Of a stretch of 64,000 nt of DNA, positions 15,894-23,687 are shown piece after piece (the stretch's first letter is position 1; every line of letters begins with the position of its first letter). The notes beneath the pieces were generated by a model, which worked only from the letters and a program-made list of their open reading frames with translations, was not told the DNA's origin and did not search any database. The position numbers were made by a program, and so were the translations under genes. The DNA comes from Leptothoe spongobia TAU-MAC 1115 (GTDB lineage: Bacteria; Cyanobacteriota; Cyanobacteriia; Phormidesmidales; Phormidesmidaceae). Location: the NCBI RefSeq assembly GCF_018739885.1, contig NZ_JADOES010000009.1, positions 1-64,000 on the forward strand. The letters run 5' to 3'.

Positions 15894-16664
15894 TCACACA
15901 AATTCTGAATAGCGACTGCCATCTGAGCGAGTTACGATGATTCTTCTTAAGGCTTTTCCTGTCTGAATATCGATAGATGCTTGTAAGGCCCAGAAAAGTT
16001 TGACGTAACTTAACCATTTACGAAAATAAATCTTTAGCTCATCCCAATCGACTCGAAACACCTGGGCCTGCTTATTGGGGAGTGCAATGACGATTAAGCT
16101 TTGCCGTAGATTCAGATTATATGTTTTGTTGGCAGCGGCAATATAGGCTGCAGATTGGAGGAGATAAGAGCTTATCCAATCATATCGTTGAGGTTTATTT
16201 GCAGTCTTCCACTCCATTAGATACCAATGGTCATTCCATTTAGCGATCGCATCTACTTTTCCTGCATAGTGTAGTTTTGGATGTAAGACCGATCCCTCTA
16301 CTAATTTGACATCTTCAATGGGCTTTATTTGCAAAAGAATAGGTTTGATAGACTGCCCAAATGGCAATAGTTCCGGTGGCCAACGAGTGCCCCTCCCACC
16401 CCTTAAATAATTAGCAACTCGATGATGAAACTCAGTTCCCCTGATGCAAGCATCATTACGCATTTGAGCCGCCATCTCTTCGCCAACCTGCAACTTCCAG
16501 TGATTTAACCGTCTTTGAGCCTTCCAACGGGGCAAAGTCAGTCCTTTATATTGAGAGATGACTTTGATAATTGTTGAGACACTCGCTAACCGTTGCCCTT
16601 CATTGGTCAAGAGATACTCTAATCCATCTTCGGTCACACTCCTCAGAGAGTAGCTTTCTAGCAT
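15894..16664 (-). CDS. RecB-like PD-(D/E)XK exonuclease-family protein
   Basis: 256 residues. Its order matches single-domain RecB/Cas4/MGME1-like nucleases: a motif RGTEFHHRVANYL near residue 75 (conserved His), then a segment with VEGSV and YAGKVDAIAKW (catalytic Asp near residue 137), YLMEWKTANKP (E-x-K near 151), and a Q-containing helix LLQSAAYIAA (motif QxxxY). All catalytic positions are visible, so a metal-dependent nuclease is likely. The N-terminus has a segment SVSTIIKVISQYKG of the type seen in such exonucleases. No helicase or Cas genes adjoin it. The biological role is unknown. Confidence 0.75.
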   Translation of the reverse strand: MLESYSLRSVTEDGLEYLLTNEGQRLASVSTIIKVISQYKGLTLPRWKAQRRLNHWKLQVGEEMAAQMRNDACIRGTEFHHRVANYLRGGRGTRWPPELLPFGQSIKPILLQIKPIEDVKLVEGSVLHPKLHYAGKVDAIAKWNDHWYLMEWKTANKPQRYDWISSYLLQSAAYIAAANKTYNLNLRQSLIVIALPNKQAQVFRVDWDELKIYFRKWLSYVKLFWALQASIDIQTGKALRRIIVTRSDGSRYSEFV

Positions 16665-16911
16665 TGTTGCACCGCGCTATACCGTATTAGTGTTCCCAGA
16701 AAAAAGTTGTACGGCATGCAGACTGCCATGAGCTTCTCATACCAAATCCGCATTCCTCAAACCCGATTCAAAATGGATAATCATATAGGGGCAATCCCTT
16801 GTGGTTACCTGCCGATACCGGGTGCGATCAGTCAGAATTTCGATCACCCCATACAAAGAAGCCCAAAAGCCTTCAAAGCTCTTGGGCAAAGACATTTATG
16901 AGTGAATAACT

Positions 16912-16949
16912 TGCAACCAACCGGGTGCGATCTCATCCAGTTGGTTGCA
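16912..16949 (-). terminator. Hairpin after 682-residue gene
   Basis: A perfect 10-bp stem, TGCAACCAAC (16912-16921) with GTTGGTTGCA (16940-16949), 8 bases beyond the minus-strand stop. The flanking gap 16665-16957 also holds a weaker CCCAAAAGC / GCTCTTGGG hairpin at 16862-16886 and no gene. Confidence 0.6.
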
Positions 16950-16957
16950 CTAAGACG

Positions 16958-19006
16958 TTAGTTAACGCGGCAATTTTCAACAATTTCCTGAGTCGCCTTC
17001 TGTACCTCAAGTGCCCAGGCTTCACCAGAGTGTAGAGCCTTCTCAACAGTCTCTAGCGCCTGATAGAACAACTGCCAGCCAGCCTGCTCACGCCCATAGG
17101 TCTTTTGCAAGTCACTGGGCTCTCCTTGGATAAAGTCCAACCCTTCCTGCAACTGAAAAACACCCGTGTGGATAAACTCAGTGGCTTCATCCGCCTTGCC
17201 TGCATTAAACAAATTCGCTACTTTGAGAGAGAATCTCAACATGGCAACGGTGATGGGCAAACGAGAGACAAAACACCCCGTAAACGGATCAATGTCTGAC
17301 TTAATGCTACCGATCTCCTCAGGCAGAGCATTGGCATAAGCGGAGAACAACAAAATCCGCAGATAATCTCCTACCTGCTTGCCCACCTTAGCCATAGCAA
17401 TCGCTTCCTGAGCAAAGCCCTCTTTGTCATGGCGCATGATCAAACCAGAGGCATGGGCATACCCTAAGTTTGGCTGCTGACCACGGGCCGACAGAATGTA
17501 AGCCTGATCTTCTGCCCGACCAATAAAGCTGGGTGTAAAGGTTTGATAACGACGCAGACTGTCTACCAACACACCGTTGGTACCACCGGTAACGTGAATG
17601 CGCTGGATCGCCTGAGTCTCACCATCAAAGTCTGTCCCCGCCCCATAACGAGTCATCATTTCCGCTTCGGTCGATAGCGACTGGGGGAGTTTGCTAAAGA
17701 ACACATACTCATCCGGGGCAAGACTGCTACCAGGGAACGTCACATCCGGTGTAAACACCCCTTTATGAATATCTTTCTGATTGACCAAGGCACCGGCAAT
17801 CATACCCAGCTCAATCGGCTGACCAGTAGAATCTGTACCAGTAGCGCCCCACAGAGGCGTCTGCAAATGACCAAAGGCAGTCGCACCAGTCTGCTCTAGC
17901 AGCTCAGCTTGAGGGAAAACCTGGTCCAGGTCAATCTTGAACGTGGCCTTGATCTCAGGATCCACCAGGACGTTCCACAATGGCACAATTGCTTTTAGAA
18001 AACTGTAGTGCCGTCCATAACGACCATCCACGCCAAACACGGAGAGCATTTCCTTCGCCCCCTCACTAGCAGAGGAATGCTCCAGGATAGGCAGCAACAC
18101 TTGATCGATCAGGCGGTTGGTATCGGTTTCAGTAAAGGCAAAAATATTGAGCTGATCCAAAGGCTCACTAGCCGCTAGGACCTGTTTCAAATAGCTTTTG
18201 CCCAAGGTTTGCAGGCGCTCATGGGTGACGGATACCGACAATACACAGTTCACCGAATCAGTGAGGCCTGATTGCTGATTTTCAAACGCTACCGCATGGT
18301 TTAGATGCTTAAGACCGTAGAGAATTTCGTTACTCTCTTCGGCAATACCAATGGGAATGGGGTGGTCGTACCAGTAAAGCTGGGGATCCTCTGCGGCATC
18401 TGCTAACTCAGATTGGAAATCAGTATCAAAATTGGACAGATCTGCTGAGCCCAGGGGCATCGTCAACAGCGCATTGGACGTAAACAACACCTGCTTGGCA
18501 GGGTTTTCGATGGGAGTGGGATTGAGCTGATCGATAGAAACCGTACGCCTTGCCCGTAACTCGGCCACCCGATCGGCTTCATTCCCCCAAATGCCGGTAC
18601 CTTCAGGGAATAGGACAGACCATACTGCATTCGCGGCGGCCACTGTATCGCCAGCAGTGCCGTCTAGGGTGGCGGCCATCTGGTCCAGATTGGCTTTTAG
18701 CTCAGCATCTTGCTGGCAAGCTTGCTCTAGTTCTTGAGTAATCAGCTGGGCAGATTGGGCATAAAACTTAGCCGCTTTTCCCCAATCGGGTGATGTCGAT
18801 AATTTATCGAGATAAGTTTGGGCTTCAGAAAAGCTGGGATGAGCCTCACCCGCTAAAACGATCAAAAAGGCCGCATTAAGACTTTGCAATAACGATGTCG
18901 CATCCTGCCCATCGGCTACAGTGGTCAGCTCTAAGGGCAAAATCGCCTCAGCTTCAGAACTAGCAGGCTGAGTTAGAAAATTCAGAATAGGATTGAGGGC
19001 TGTCAT
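16958..19006 (-). CDS. Conserved protein of unknown function, 682 residues
   Basis: I do not recognise the family. It is a large soluble acidic protein without signal peptide or membrane segment. The N-terminal 130 residues look helical. The middle contains two conserved-looking blocks: YGAGTDFDGETQ followed by TGGTNGVLVDSLRRYQ, and a FIGRAEDQAYILS segment then a GLIMRHDKEGF segment. The Asp/Glu-rich turns and the GRAED block faintly recall GT-A glycosyltransferases, but I see no secure DxD motif, so I leave it unnamed. It is downstream of the Fur-family gene on the same strand with a 134-base gap, and may be read through from it. The frame is long and intact, so the gene itself is certain. 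Confidence 0.75.
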   Translation of the reverse strand: MTALNPILNFLTQPASSEAEAILPLELTTVADGQDATSLLQSLNAAFLIVLAGEAHPSFSEAQTYLDKLSTSPDWGKAAKFYAQSAQLITQELEQACQQDAELKANLDQMAATLDGTAGDTVAAANAVWSVLFPEGTGIWGNEADRVAELRARRTVSIDQLNPTPIENPAKQVLFTSNALLTMPLGSADLSNFDTDFQSELADAAEDPQLYWYDHPIPIGIAEESNEILYGLKHLNHAVAFENQQSGLTDSVNCVLSVSVTHERLQTLGKSYLKQVLAASEPLDQLNIFAFTETDTNRLIDQVLLPILEHSSASEGAKEMLSVFGVDGRYGRHYSFLKAIVPLWNVLVDPEIKATFKIDLDQVFPQAELLEQTGATAFGHLQTPLWGATGTDSTGQPIELGMIAGALVNQKDIHKGVFTPDVTFPGSSLAPDEYVFFSKLPQSLSTEAEMMTRYGAGTDFDGETQAIQRIHVTGGTNGVLVDSLRRYQTFTPSFIGRAEDQAYILSARGQQPNLGYAHASGLIMRHDKEGFAQEAIAMAKVGKQVGDYLRILLFSAYANALPEEIGSIKSDIDPFTGCFVSRLPITVAMLRFSLKVANLFNAGKADEATEFIHTGVFQLQEGLDFIQGEPSDLQKTYGREQAGWQLFYQALETVEKALHSGEAWALEVQKATQEIVENCRVN

Positions 19007-19140
19007 GAGTTTAGAGAAAAACGTCTAGGGGACAACTCAAAAGGTGTATGGAATACACCCCCCTATAGTTTTAGGTCAATCTGCCCTGGAGTATGGTGAT
19101 GCGGACTTCAAATTAGTTCGAAGTTCTGCTGAAGTTTTTG

Positions 19141-19560
19141 TCAACAGCGATCGCACACACCATGCACCGTCACTTCATAGTTATCCACCGTCAGCCCAGG
19201 CCGTAGCTGAGCCGTATCTAAACACTGGAACTGCTCCCAAGGAATATCCTCAATCGAGCCACAGACCTTGCAACGAAAGTGATGATGGCGACCCACATTG
19301 GCATCGTAGCGACACACCCCTTCCTCTAAGAGCACCTCGCGCACTAGACCCACATCCCGTAGTGCCTGCAACGAACTATATATAGTTGCCTGGGAAGACC
19401 GGGGCACATCCTTATTTACATCGTGCAGGATTTGCTCAGCCGTCGGATGATCCTCACGGGTAAGCAAATTAGAATACACTGCAAAGCGCTGAGGTGTAAC
19501 TCGCAGATGCTTCGATTTCAGTAGCTTGACAATTTCTTCTGTCTGCTGAGACATCGCCAA
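19141..19560 (-). CDS. Fur-family regulator, PerR-like
   Basis: 139 residues. The N-terminal winged helix contains RVTPQRFAVYSNLL, then ATIYSSLQALRDVGLVREV, the DNA-recognition region. The C-terminal dimerisation domain has HHHFRCKVCG and a final CDRC, giving the two CxxC pairs of the structural zinc site; the HHH cluster contributes to the regulatory metal site. It is divergent from a peroxiredoxin gene, the neighbourhood expected of a peroxide-sensing PerR rather than an iron-sensing Fur. The start may be this ATG or the one two codons later (MSQQ). The PerR label is inference; the Fur-family assignment is firm. Confidence 0.85.
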   Translation of the reverse strand: MAMSQQTEEIVKLLKSKHLRVTPQRFAVYSNLLTREDHPTAEQILHDVNKDVPRSSQATIYSSLQALRDVGLVREVLLEEGVCRYDANVGRHHHFRCKVCGSIEDIPWEQFQCLDTAQLRPGLTVDNYEVTVHGVCDRC

Positions 19561-19699
19561 ATAAATCTAAAAGATGTAATACAGGGTGCATAAGCCAACA
19601 GCAACCAACGATACAAGTGCTATGCATCTTGGAAACGTATACTGCAAGCGTAGCATCTGTATCCTAGCATTTACATTATCTGATATGCACTTCAAGGCC

Positions 19700-19732
19700 A
19701 GAATCATTCTAGGTGTTGATATTTTGTAAAAT
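19700..19732. promoter_or_regulatory. Candidate Fur/PerR operator region
   Basis: The 277-base divergent gap holds AGAAT-C-ATTCT at 19700-19710 (a perfect 5-1-5 palindrome) and ATTTT-GT-AAAAT at 19721-19732, plus a TTACATTATCTGATAT stretch near 19671-19686. Fur-family sites are AT-rich palindromes of this kind. Placement between regulator and peroxiredoxin supports the guess. Confidence 0.4.
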
Positions 19733-19837
19733 AAGAACTATTCTGGTTTAAGAAGGCAGCCATTCAATCCAAAGAACATTGAGGCAACGCCCGTTTTTAT
19801 TACTGATCCACCTAATATCCAAATACAGGAAATTATC

Positions 19838-20410
19838 ATGGCTGTTATCGAAAAAGTGCCTAGCGTTGTTTTTAAGACTCGCGTTCGTGATGAGTCTGTC
19901 GAAGGTCCTAACCCCTATCGCTGGCAGGACACAACTACCCAAGATATTTTTGCTGGCAAGAAGATCGTTGTCTTCTCTCTTCCCGGTGCATTCACCCCCA
20001 CTTGCTCTTCTAACCACCTGCCTCGCTACGAAGAGCTTTATGACGAGATGAAGGCCCTAGGCGTTGATGCCGTTTACTGTATCTCTGTAAACGACGCGTT
20101 TGTTATGTTCCAATGGGGCAAACAACAGGGTGCAAAGAACGTCAAGCTGCTACCCGATGGCAACGGCGAATTTAGCCGCAAGATGGGCATGTTGGTGGAC
20201 AAGTCCAACCTGGGCTTTGGTATGCGCTCCTGGCGTTATTCCATGGTCGTTAACGACATGACCATTGAGAAGCTATTTGCTGAGCCTGACTTTGGTGATA
20301 ACTGCCCCACTGACCCCTTTGAGGTCTCTGATGCTGACACTATGCTGGCTTACCTCAAGGGTGTCGCAGCTCCTGGTGTGTCCGATCCTCGCAAAGAGTT
20401 TGTTGGCTAA
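19838..20410 (+). CDS. Peroxiredoxin, Prx5/PrxII type
   Basis: 190 residues. It reduces hydrogen peroxide and organic peroxides. The signature [12 protein letters not shown] carries the peroxidatic Cys56, and the later segments [19 protein letters not shown] and SWRYSMVV are typical of the Prx5 group. A second Cys in [11 protein letters not shown] near residue 154 could be the resolving Cys. The ATG follows an AGGA ribosome-binding site (CAGGAAATTATC-ATG). Divergent from the Fur-family regulator, so probably controlled by it, and followed by a terminator and then a thioredoxin-reductase-like flavoprotein, suggesting a redox-defence neighbourhood. Confidence 0.93.
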   Translation: MAVIEKVPSVVFKTRVRDESVEGPNPYRWQDTTTQDIFAGKKIVVFSLPGAFTPTCSSNHLPRYEELYDEMKALGVDAVYCISVNDAFVMFQWGKQQGAKNVKLLPDGNGEFSRKMGMLVDKSNLGFGMRSWRYSMVVNDMTIEKLFAEPDFGDNCPTDPFEVSDADTMLAYLKGVAAPGVSDPRKEFVG

Positions 20411-20456
20411 GCCCACACTTAAATAACGCTGAACCCATAGGTTAAGCAAACTAAAT

Positions 20457-20496
20457 GAAGGCAAAGAGGATCAGTCAGCTGTCCTGCTTTGCCTTC
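20457..20496 (+). terminator. Terminator after peroxiredoxin
   Basis: Perfect 10-bp stem, GAAGGCAAAG and CTTTGCCTTC, with a 20-base loop; a weak T-rich stretch follows. Confidence 0.65.
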
Positions 20497-20616
20497 TGTA
20501 TCTTTAGTCACTCAAGGCGTTGCCAGTTCTTGGGATAACATCGCTTGGGTGGCCCTATACTCACACCTATCCCCCATCCTCAACTGTAATAACCGCCTAA
20601 GGCAGGTGAGAAGATC

Positions 20617-21615
20617 ATGAAACTATCCAGTGCAAATATTGAAAATCACCTAGATACCGTATATGACGCGATTGTCGTGGGTGGTGGTATGGGAGGCCTA
20701 TCAGCGGCTATTTATCTGGCACGATACGGTCTTAAATGTCTTGTTATTGAAAAAGGTAAGGGTCGCTCCCTATGGATGCAGGAAACCCGTAACTATTTAG
20801 GTTTAGATCCCAATACGCCTGGGCGTAATATTCTGACCCACGGTGCTAAGCAAGCGCTCGACTGGGGGGCCGATCATCTCCGAGCCTTTGTGGAAGAGGT
20901 CACTGATGAAGGCGATGCATTTGCTGTCAAGGTTAAGATCGGCAAGAAAAATAGTAGGCATTACACGTTGCGGAGTAAGTACGTAATCGCCGCTTCGGGT
21001 GTGATTGATGTATTGCCTGAGCTAGAGAATATGCAAAATGTCTACGATTATGCAGGCTATACGCTCCATGTCTGCATGATCTGTGATGGCTTTGATATGT
21101 GGGATCAGAAGGCGGTTGTGATGGTCAGCCGTGAATCTCAGATTAATGTGGCCTTTGTGCTGAACTGGTTTACGCCCTATATTTCAGTGCTCACCAATGG
21201 GTTTACCGTGGGGGATGAAATGAAACAAAAGCTGGCTAATCATGGTTATCCTCTATATGAACAACCCATTACGCAGATTCTGGGAGAGGATCATAAGATG
21301 AGCGGTGTTGAACTGCAGGATGGCACCATCGTAGAAGCGACCACTGGTCTGATTAACATGGGGTCGATTTATCACAATCAGTATCTCAAAGGTATTGAGG
21401 AACTGACTTGGGATGGCGAGAATTTGGTGACTAATAATATGGGCCAAACCACCCATGAGCGGATTTTTGCAGTGGGTGATCTAAAGCAAGGTCTAAACCA
21501 GGTAACGGTTGCTGTGGCTGATGGGACGTTGGCAGCTACCCAAATTTGGCGGTACATCCGACGCTCGAGTGCGCCGCGTAAATGGGATGAAAATCTGGTG
21601 TCGGCTCCTGTCTAA
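20617..21615 (+). CDS. Thioredoxin-reductase-like flavoprotein lacking the NADPH motif
   Basis: 332 residues with the bacterial TrxR layout. The FAD-binding motif is VVGGGMGGLSAA at residues 20-31, the redox CxxC is CMIC at 153-156, and the second FAD motif is IFAVGDLKQG near 285. In the pyridine-nucleotide domain, where TrxR has GGGDSAxEEA, this protein reads VVMVSRESQINVAF, with no glycine-rich loop. NADPH binding in the usual way is therefore unlikely. Cyanobacteria are known to have such flavoproteins (diflavin-linked disulfide oxidoreductase, DDOR, and the ferredoxin-dependent FFTR type); this protein fits that group better than TrxB. The electron donor is not deducible from sequence. 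The ATG follows a purine-rich AAGGCAGGTGAGAAG stretch. Confidence 0.85.
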   Translation: MKLSSANIENHLDTVYDAIVVGGGMGGLSAAIYLARYGLKCLVIEKGKGRSLWMQETRNYLGLDPNTPGRNILTHGAKQALDWGADHLRAFVEEVTDEGDAFAVKVKIGKKNSRHYTLRSKYVIAASGVIDVLPELENMQNVYDYAGYTLHVCMICDGFDMWDQKAVVMVSRESQINVAFVLNWFTPYISVLTNGFTVGDEMKQKLANHGYPLYEQPITQILGEDHKMSGVELQDGTIVEATTGLINMGSIYHNQYLKGIEELTWDGENLVTNNMGQTTHERIFAVGDLKQGLNQVTVAVADGTLAATQIWRYIRRSSAPRKWDENLVSAPV

Positions 21616-21717
21616 AATACGAGTTGGTCTAGCTAAGATAAGCGATTAGAGTATGTCCAAGTGCCAAGCTTCTGAATCGGTCTATGCTGACTAGTGGGCC
21701 TGTTTACTTATTCGCTT

Positions 21718-22596
21718 ATGCCGTGGATCCGTATTGCTAGTGGTGGAGTTGCGATCGCAATTGCCCTACTGATGATCATCTTAGGAGGGTGGTACTTCAC
21801 ACTTGGTTTCGGCATTATCGTCTACCTAGGTCAGCTAGAAGTCTTTGCCCTCACCAAGGCCAAGGGTATTAACGCTGCCGTCAAAACCACCCTAATCGTC
21901 AGTCAGGTGCTGTTAATATCAGCCCATATCGCTCCCCCTCTAACCGATGCCATCCTTTCCCTAGCAGGCACCTGCATTTGCTTTTACGTCCTGTTTCAGC
22001 CCAAGTTTGCCACCATTGCCGATGTAGCAGCCTCTATTTTGGGTCTGTTCTATGGTGGCTATCTGCCCAGCTATTGGATCCGTCTGCGGGACTGGCAAAG
22101 CGATGTAGCCAATCTCCCCCTCGGCGGTTATTGGCCCACTGATTGGAGTTTAGATAGCCTCCCCATCGGCCTGGTGCATACATTCCTAGCTTTCGCCTGT
22201 ATCTGGGCGGCTGATATCGGTGCTTATGTAGCTGGTCGCACCTTTGGTCGCACCCCGTTAACGAATATCAGCCCGAAAAAAACCGTCGAAGGTGCCCTCT
22301 TCGGCATCATCGGCAGCTTACTTGTGGGCTGTACCGGAGCCTGGCTGATGCAATGGCCTCTATGGTGGCTCACTGGCCCCGCTTTTGGCACCATTATCGG
22401 CATCTCTAGTCTGCTAGGGGATCTCACAGAATCCCTGATGAAACGAGACGCTGGTGTTAAAGATTCTGGCACGCTGATTCCAGGTCATGGTGGCATTTTA
22501 GACCGCACTGACAGCTACGTTTTTACCGCACCGCTGGTGTTTTACTTCATCACGATGCTGCTGCCAATCCTCCCAGGGATCTGGCCAGGGAGCTAG
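21718..22596 (+). CDS. cdsA: Phosphatidate cytidylyltransferase
   Basis: Makes CDP-diacylglycerol from CTP and phosphatidate for phosphatidylglycerol synthesis, in the cytoplasmic membrane. Seven or eight hydrophobic segments are visible. The family signature is near the end: KRDAGVKDSGTLIPGHGGILDRTDS, with the final Asp residues that bind metal, preceded by SLLGDLTES and ISPKKTVEG. The ATG at 21718 (MPWIRI) matches the usual start; an in-frame GTG lies eight codons upstream at 21694. The stop overlaps the stop of the convergent DUF2993 gene by four bases. Confidence 0.93.
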   Translation: MPWIRIASGGVAIAIALLMIILGGWYFTLGFGIIVYLGQLEVFALTKAKGINAAVKTTLIVSQVLLISAHIAPPLTDAILSLAGTCICFYVLFQPKFATIADVAASILGLFYGGYLPSYWIRLRDWQSDVANLPLGGYWPTDWSLDSLPIGLVHTFLAFACIWAADIGAYVAGRTFGRTPLTNISPKKTVEGALFGIIGSLLVGCTGAWLMQWPLWWLTGPAFGTIIGISSLLGDLTESLMKRDAGVKDSGTLIPGHGGILDRTDSYVFTAPLVFYFITMLLPILPGIWPGS

Positions 22597-23345
22597 GGTT
22601 GCACCATAATTTTGCACTGACAGGTGAGCTGATCGTTTTGGATGGTGAGCGATCGCAAGTCCGTCTGCTTACCTAAGTTCCAACTGAAATCACTCAGCGC
22701 CTCACTCTGCACCTGGTCGCCCGATGGCAAACACCACCGCGCTGTGGTTAAACGCAGCATGTGCCCTTGCTCTACATCAACCCACCCTCTTAACTCAAGG
22801 TCCGACTGCCCTTGTCGCACGAGATGCAACACCAAATCAGTCCCTAAAATTTCCATCCTGGACTGATATTGAGCCAGTTGTGGATCCTGAAATACTGCAA
22901 TATCAGGACCATAGTGGTGAGCCACTTCAGTCGCCACATCTTCTTTCGCTAATAACGTTTGCCAGAAGTCCAACAAACCATCGGCCAACACAGACTCTGT
23001 CGACGATGTCCCCAGACTATTGCCATCAAACGCTACCTGACCTTCGATGGGAAATGCCTGCTTTAAACGCAAGGGTTTACCACGCAAGACCTGGCCAATA
23101 TTGATCTGGATATCACTGGCCTGCACAGTAACATCCGTTATGCATACCCCTTGATAGACCGCCTGCTGTGCCGATAACGAAACGCCAGGAATATTGCCTG
23201 ACAGCACCTGGCGATCAGTCGCCTGAATCTCAAACGTCAAATCCCCAATTTCATCCAGCTGCGTTTGCAACCAAAACTTCACCGCCACAGGCAACATACG
23301 ACTGATCAAACGACTGCCTTTGGATGATGACGAAGATGTGGCCAT
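22593..23345 (-). CDS. DUF2993 (LmeA-like) protein
   Basis: About 250 residues. DUF2993 proteins share an elongated lipid-binding fold; the actinobacterial member LmeA binds phospholipids. The family pattern is visible from residue 12 on: RMLPVAVKFWLQTQLDEIGDL, then LSGNIPGVSLSAQQAVYQG, and DIQINIGQVLRGKPLRL. The start ATG at 23345 (MATSSSSSKG) is preferred over the one nine codons upstream because homologs begin shortly before the SRLIS helix. It has no clear signal peptide. It is tail-to-tail with cdsA, overlapping by 4 bases. Confidence 0.8.
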   Translation of the reverse strand: MATSSSSSKGSRLISRMLPVAVKFWLQTQLDEIGDLTFEIQATDRQVLSGNIPGVSLSAQQAVYQGVCITDVTVQASDIQINIGQVLRGKPLRLKQAFPIEGQVAFDGNSLGTSSTESVLADGLLDFWQTLLAKEDVATEVAHHYGPDIAVFQDPQLAQYQSRMEILGTDLVLHLVRQGQSDLELRGWVDVEQGHMLRLTTARWCLPSGDQVQSEALSDFSWNLGKQTDLRSLTIQNDQLTCQCKIMVQP

Positions 23346-23440
23346 AGCGATTGTCCATACTTTCAGCCCCAATCATTGCATATTGCCTGAAGCCCTAGAT
23401 CCTCGGCTGTGACTCGATTAATCATGCAATTACAGACTAA

Positions 23441-23531
23441 CGATCCCCTGCAGAAGTAAATAAGTCATGCTTCCATGACAAATCAGGGGATCGCGATCCC
23501 TGCAGAAGTAAATAAGTCATGAAAACATGAC
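23441..23531. repeat. Duplicated hairpin element around GGGATCGCGATCCC
   Basis: Two near-identical copies start at 23441 and 23494. Each reads CGATCCC(C)TGCAG, then AAGTAAATAAG, then a perfect 6-bp hairpin GTCATG/CATGAC. The hairpin loops differ (CTTC at 23464-23479, AAAA at 23516-23531). Between them lies a perfect 14-base palindrome at 23487-23500. Varying loops on conserved stems suggest the structure is what is kept. Confidence 0.6.
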
Positions 23532-23577
23532 ATTAAGTTTCCTGAAAGTACTGAAAACTCGATGGGGAGGTATTTCT

Positions 23578-23604
23578 CTGGGGATCATTCAGCTTGATCC
23601 CCAG
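23578..23604. promoter_or_regulatory. Hairpin in leader of DUF4912 gene
   Basis: Perfect 10-bp stem CTGGGGATCA / TGATCCCCAG with a 7-base loop. A further stem TGAGAGC / GCTCTCA lies at 23629-23662, 26 bases before the gene start, so the 315-base gap upstream of the DUF4912 gene is mostly folded sequence. Function unknown: terminator for an upstream transcript, or leader control. Confidence 0.5.
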
Positions 23605-23687
23605 GGTCTTTGCTGGCATGATTAATTTTGAGAGCGATCCCCGCAGGGTGATTTAGCTCTCAGTCCTGCAGTGCTGGTGAGAAGGGT

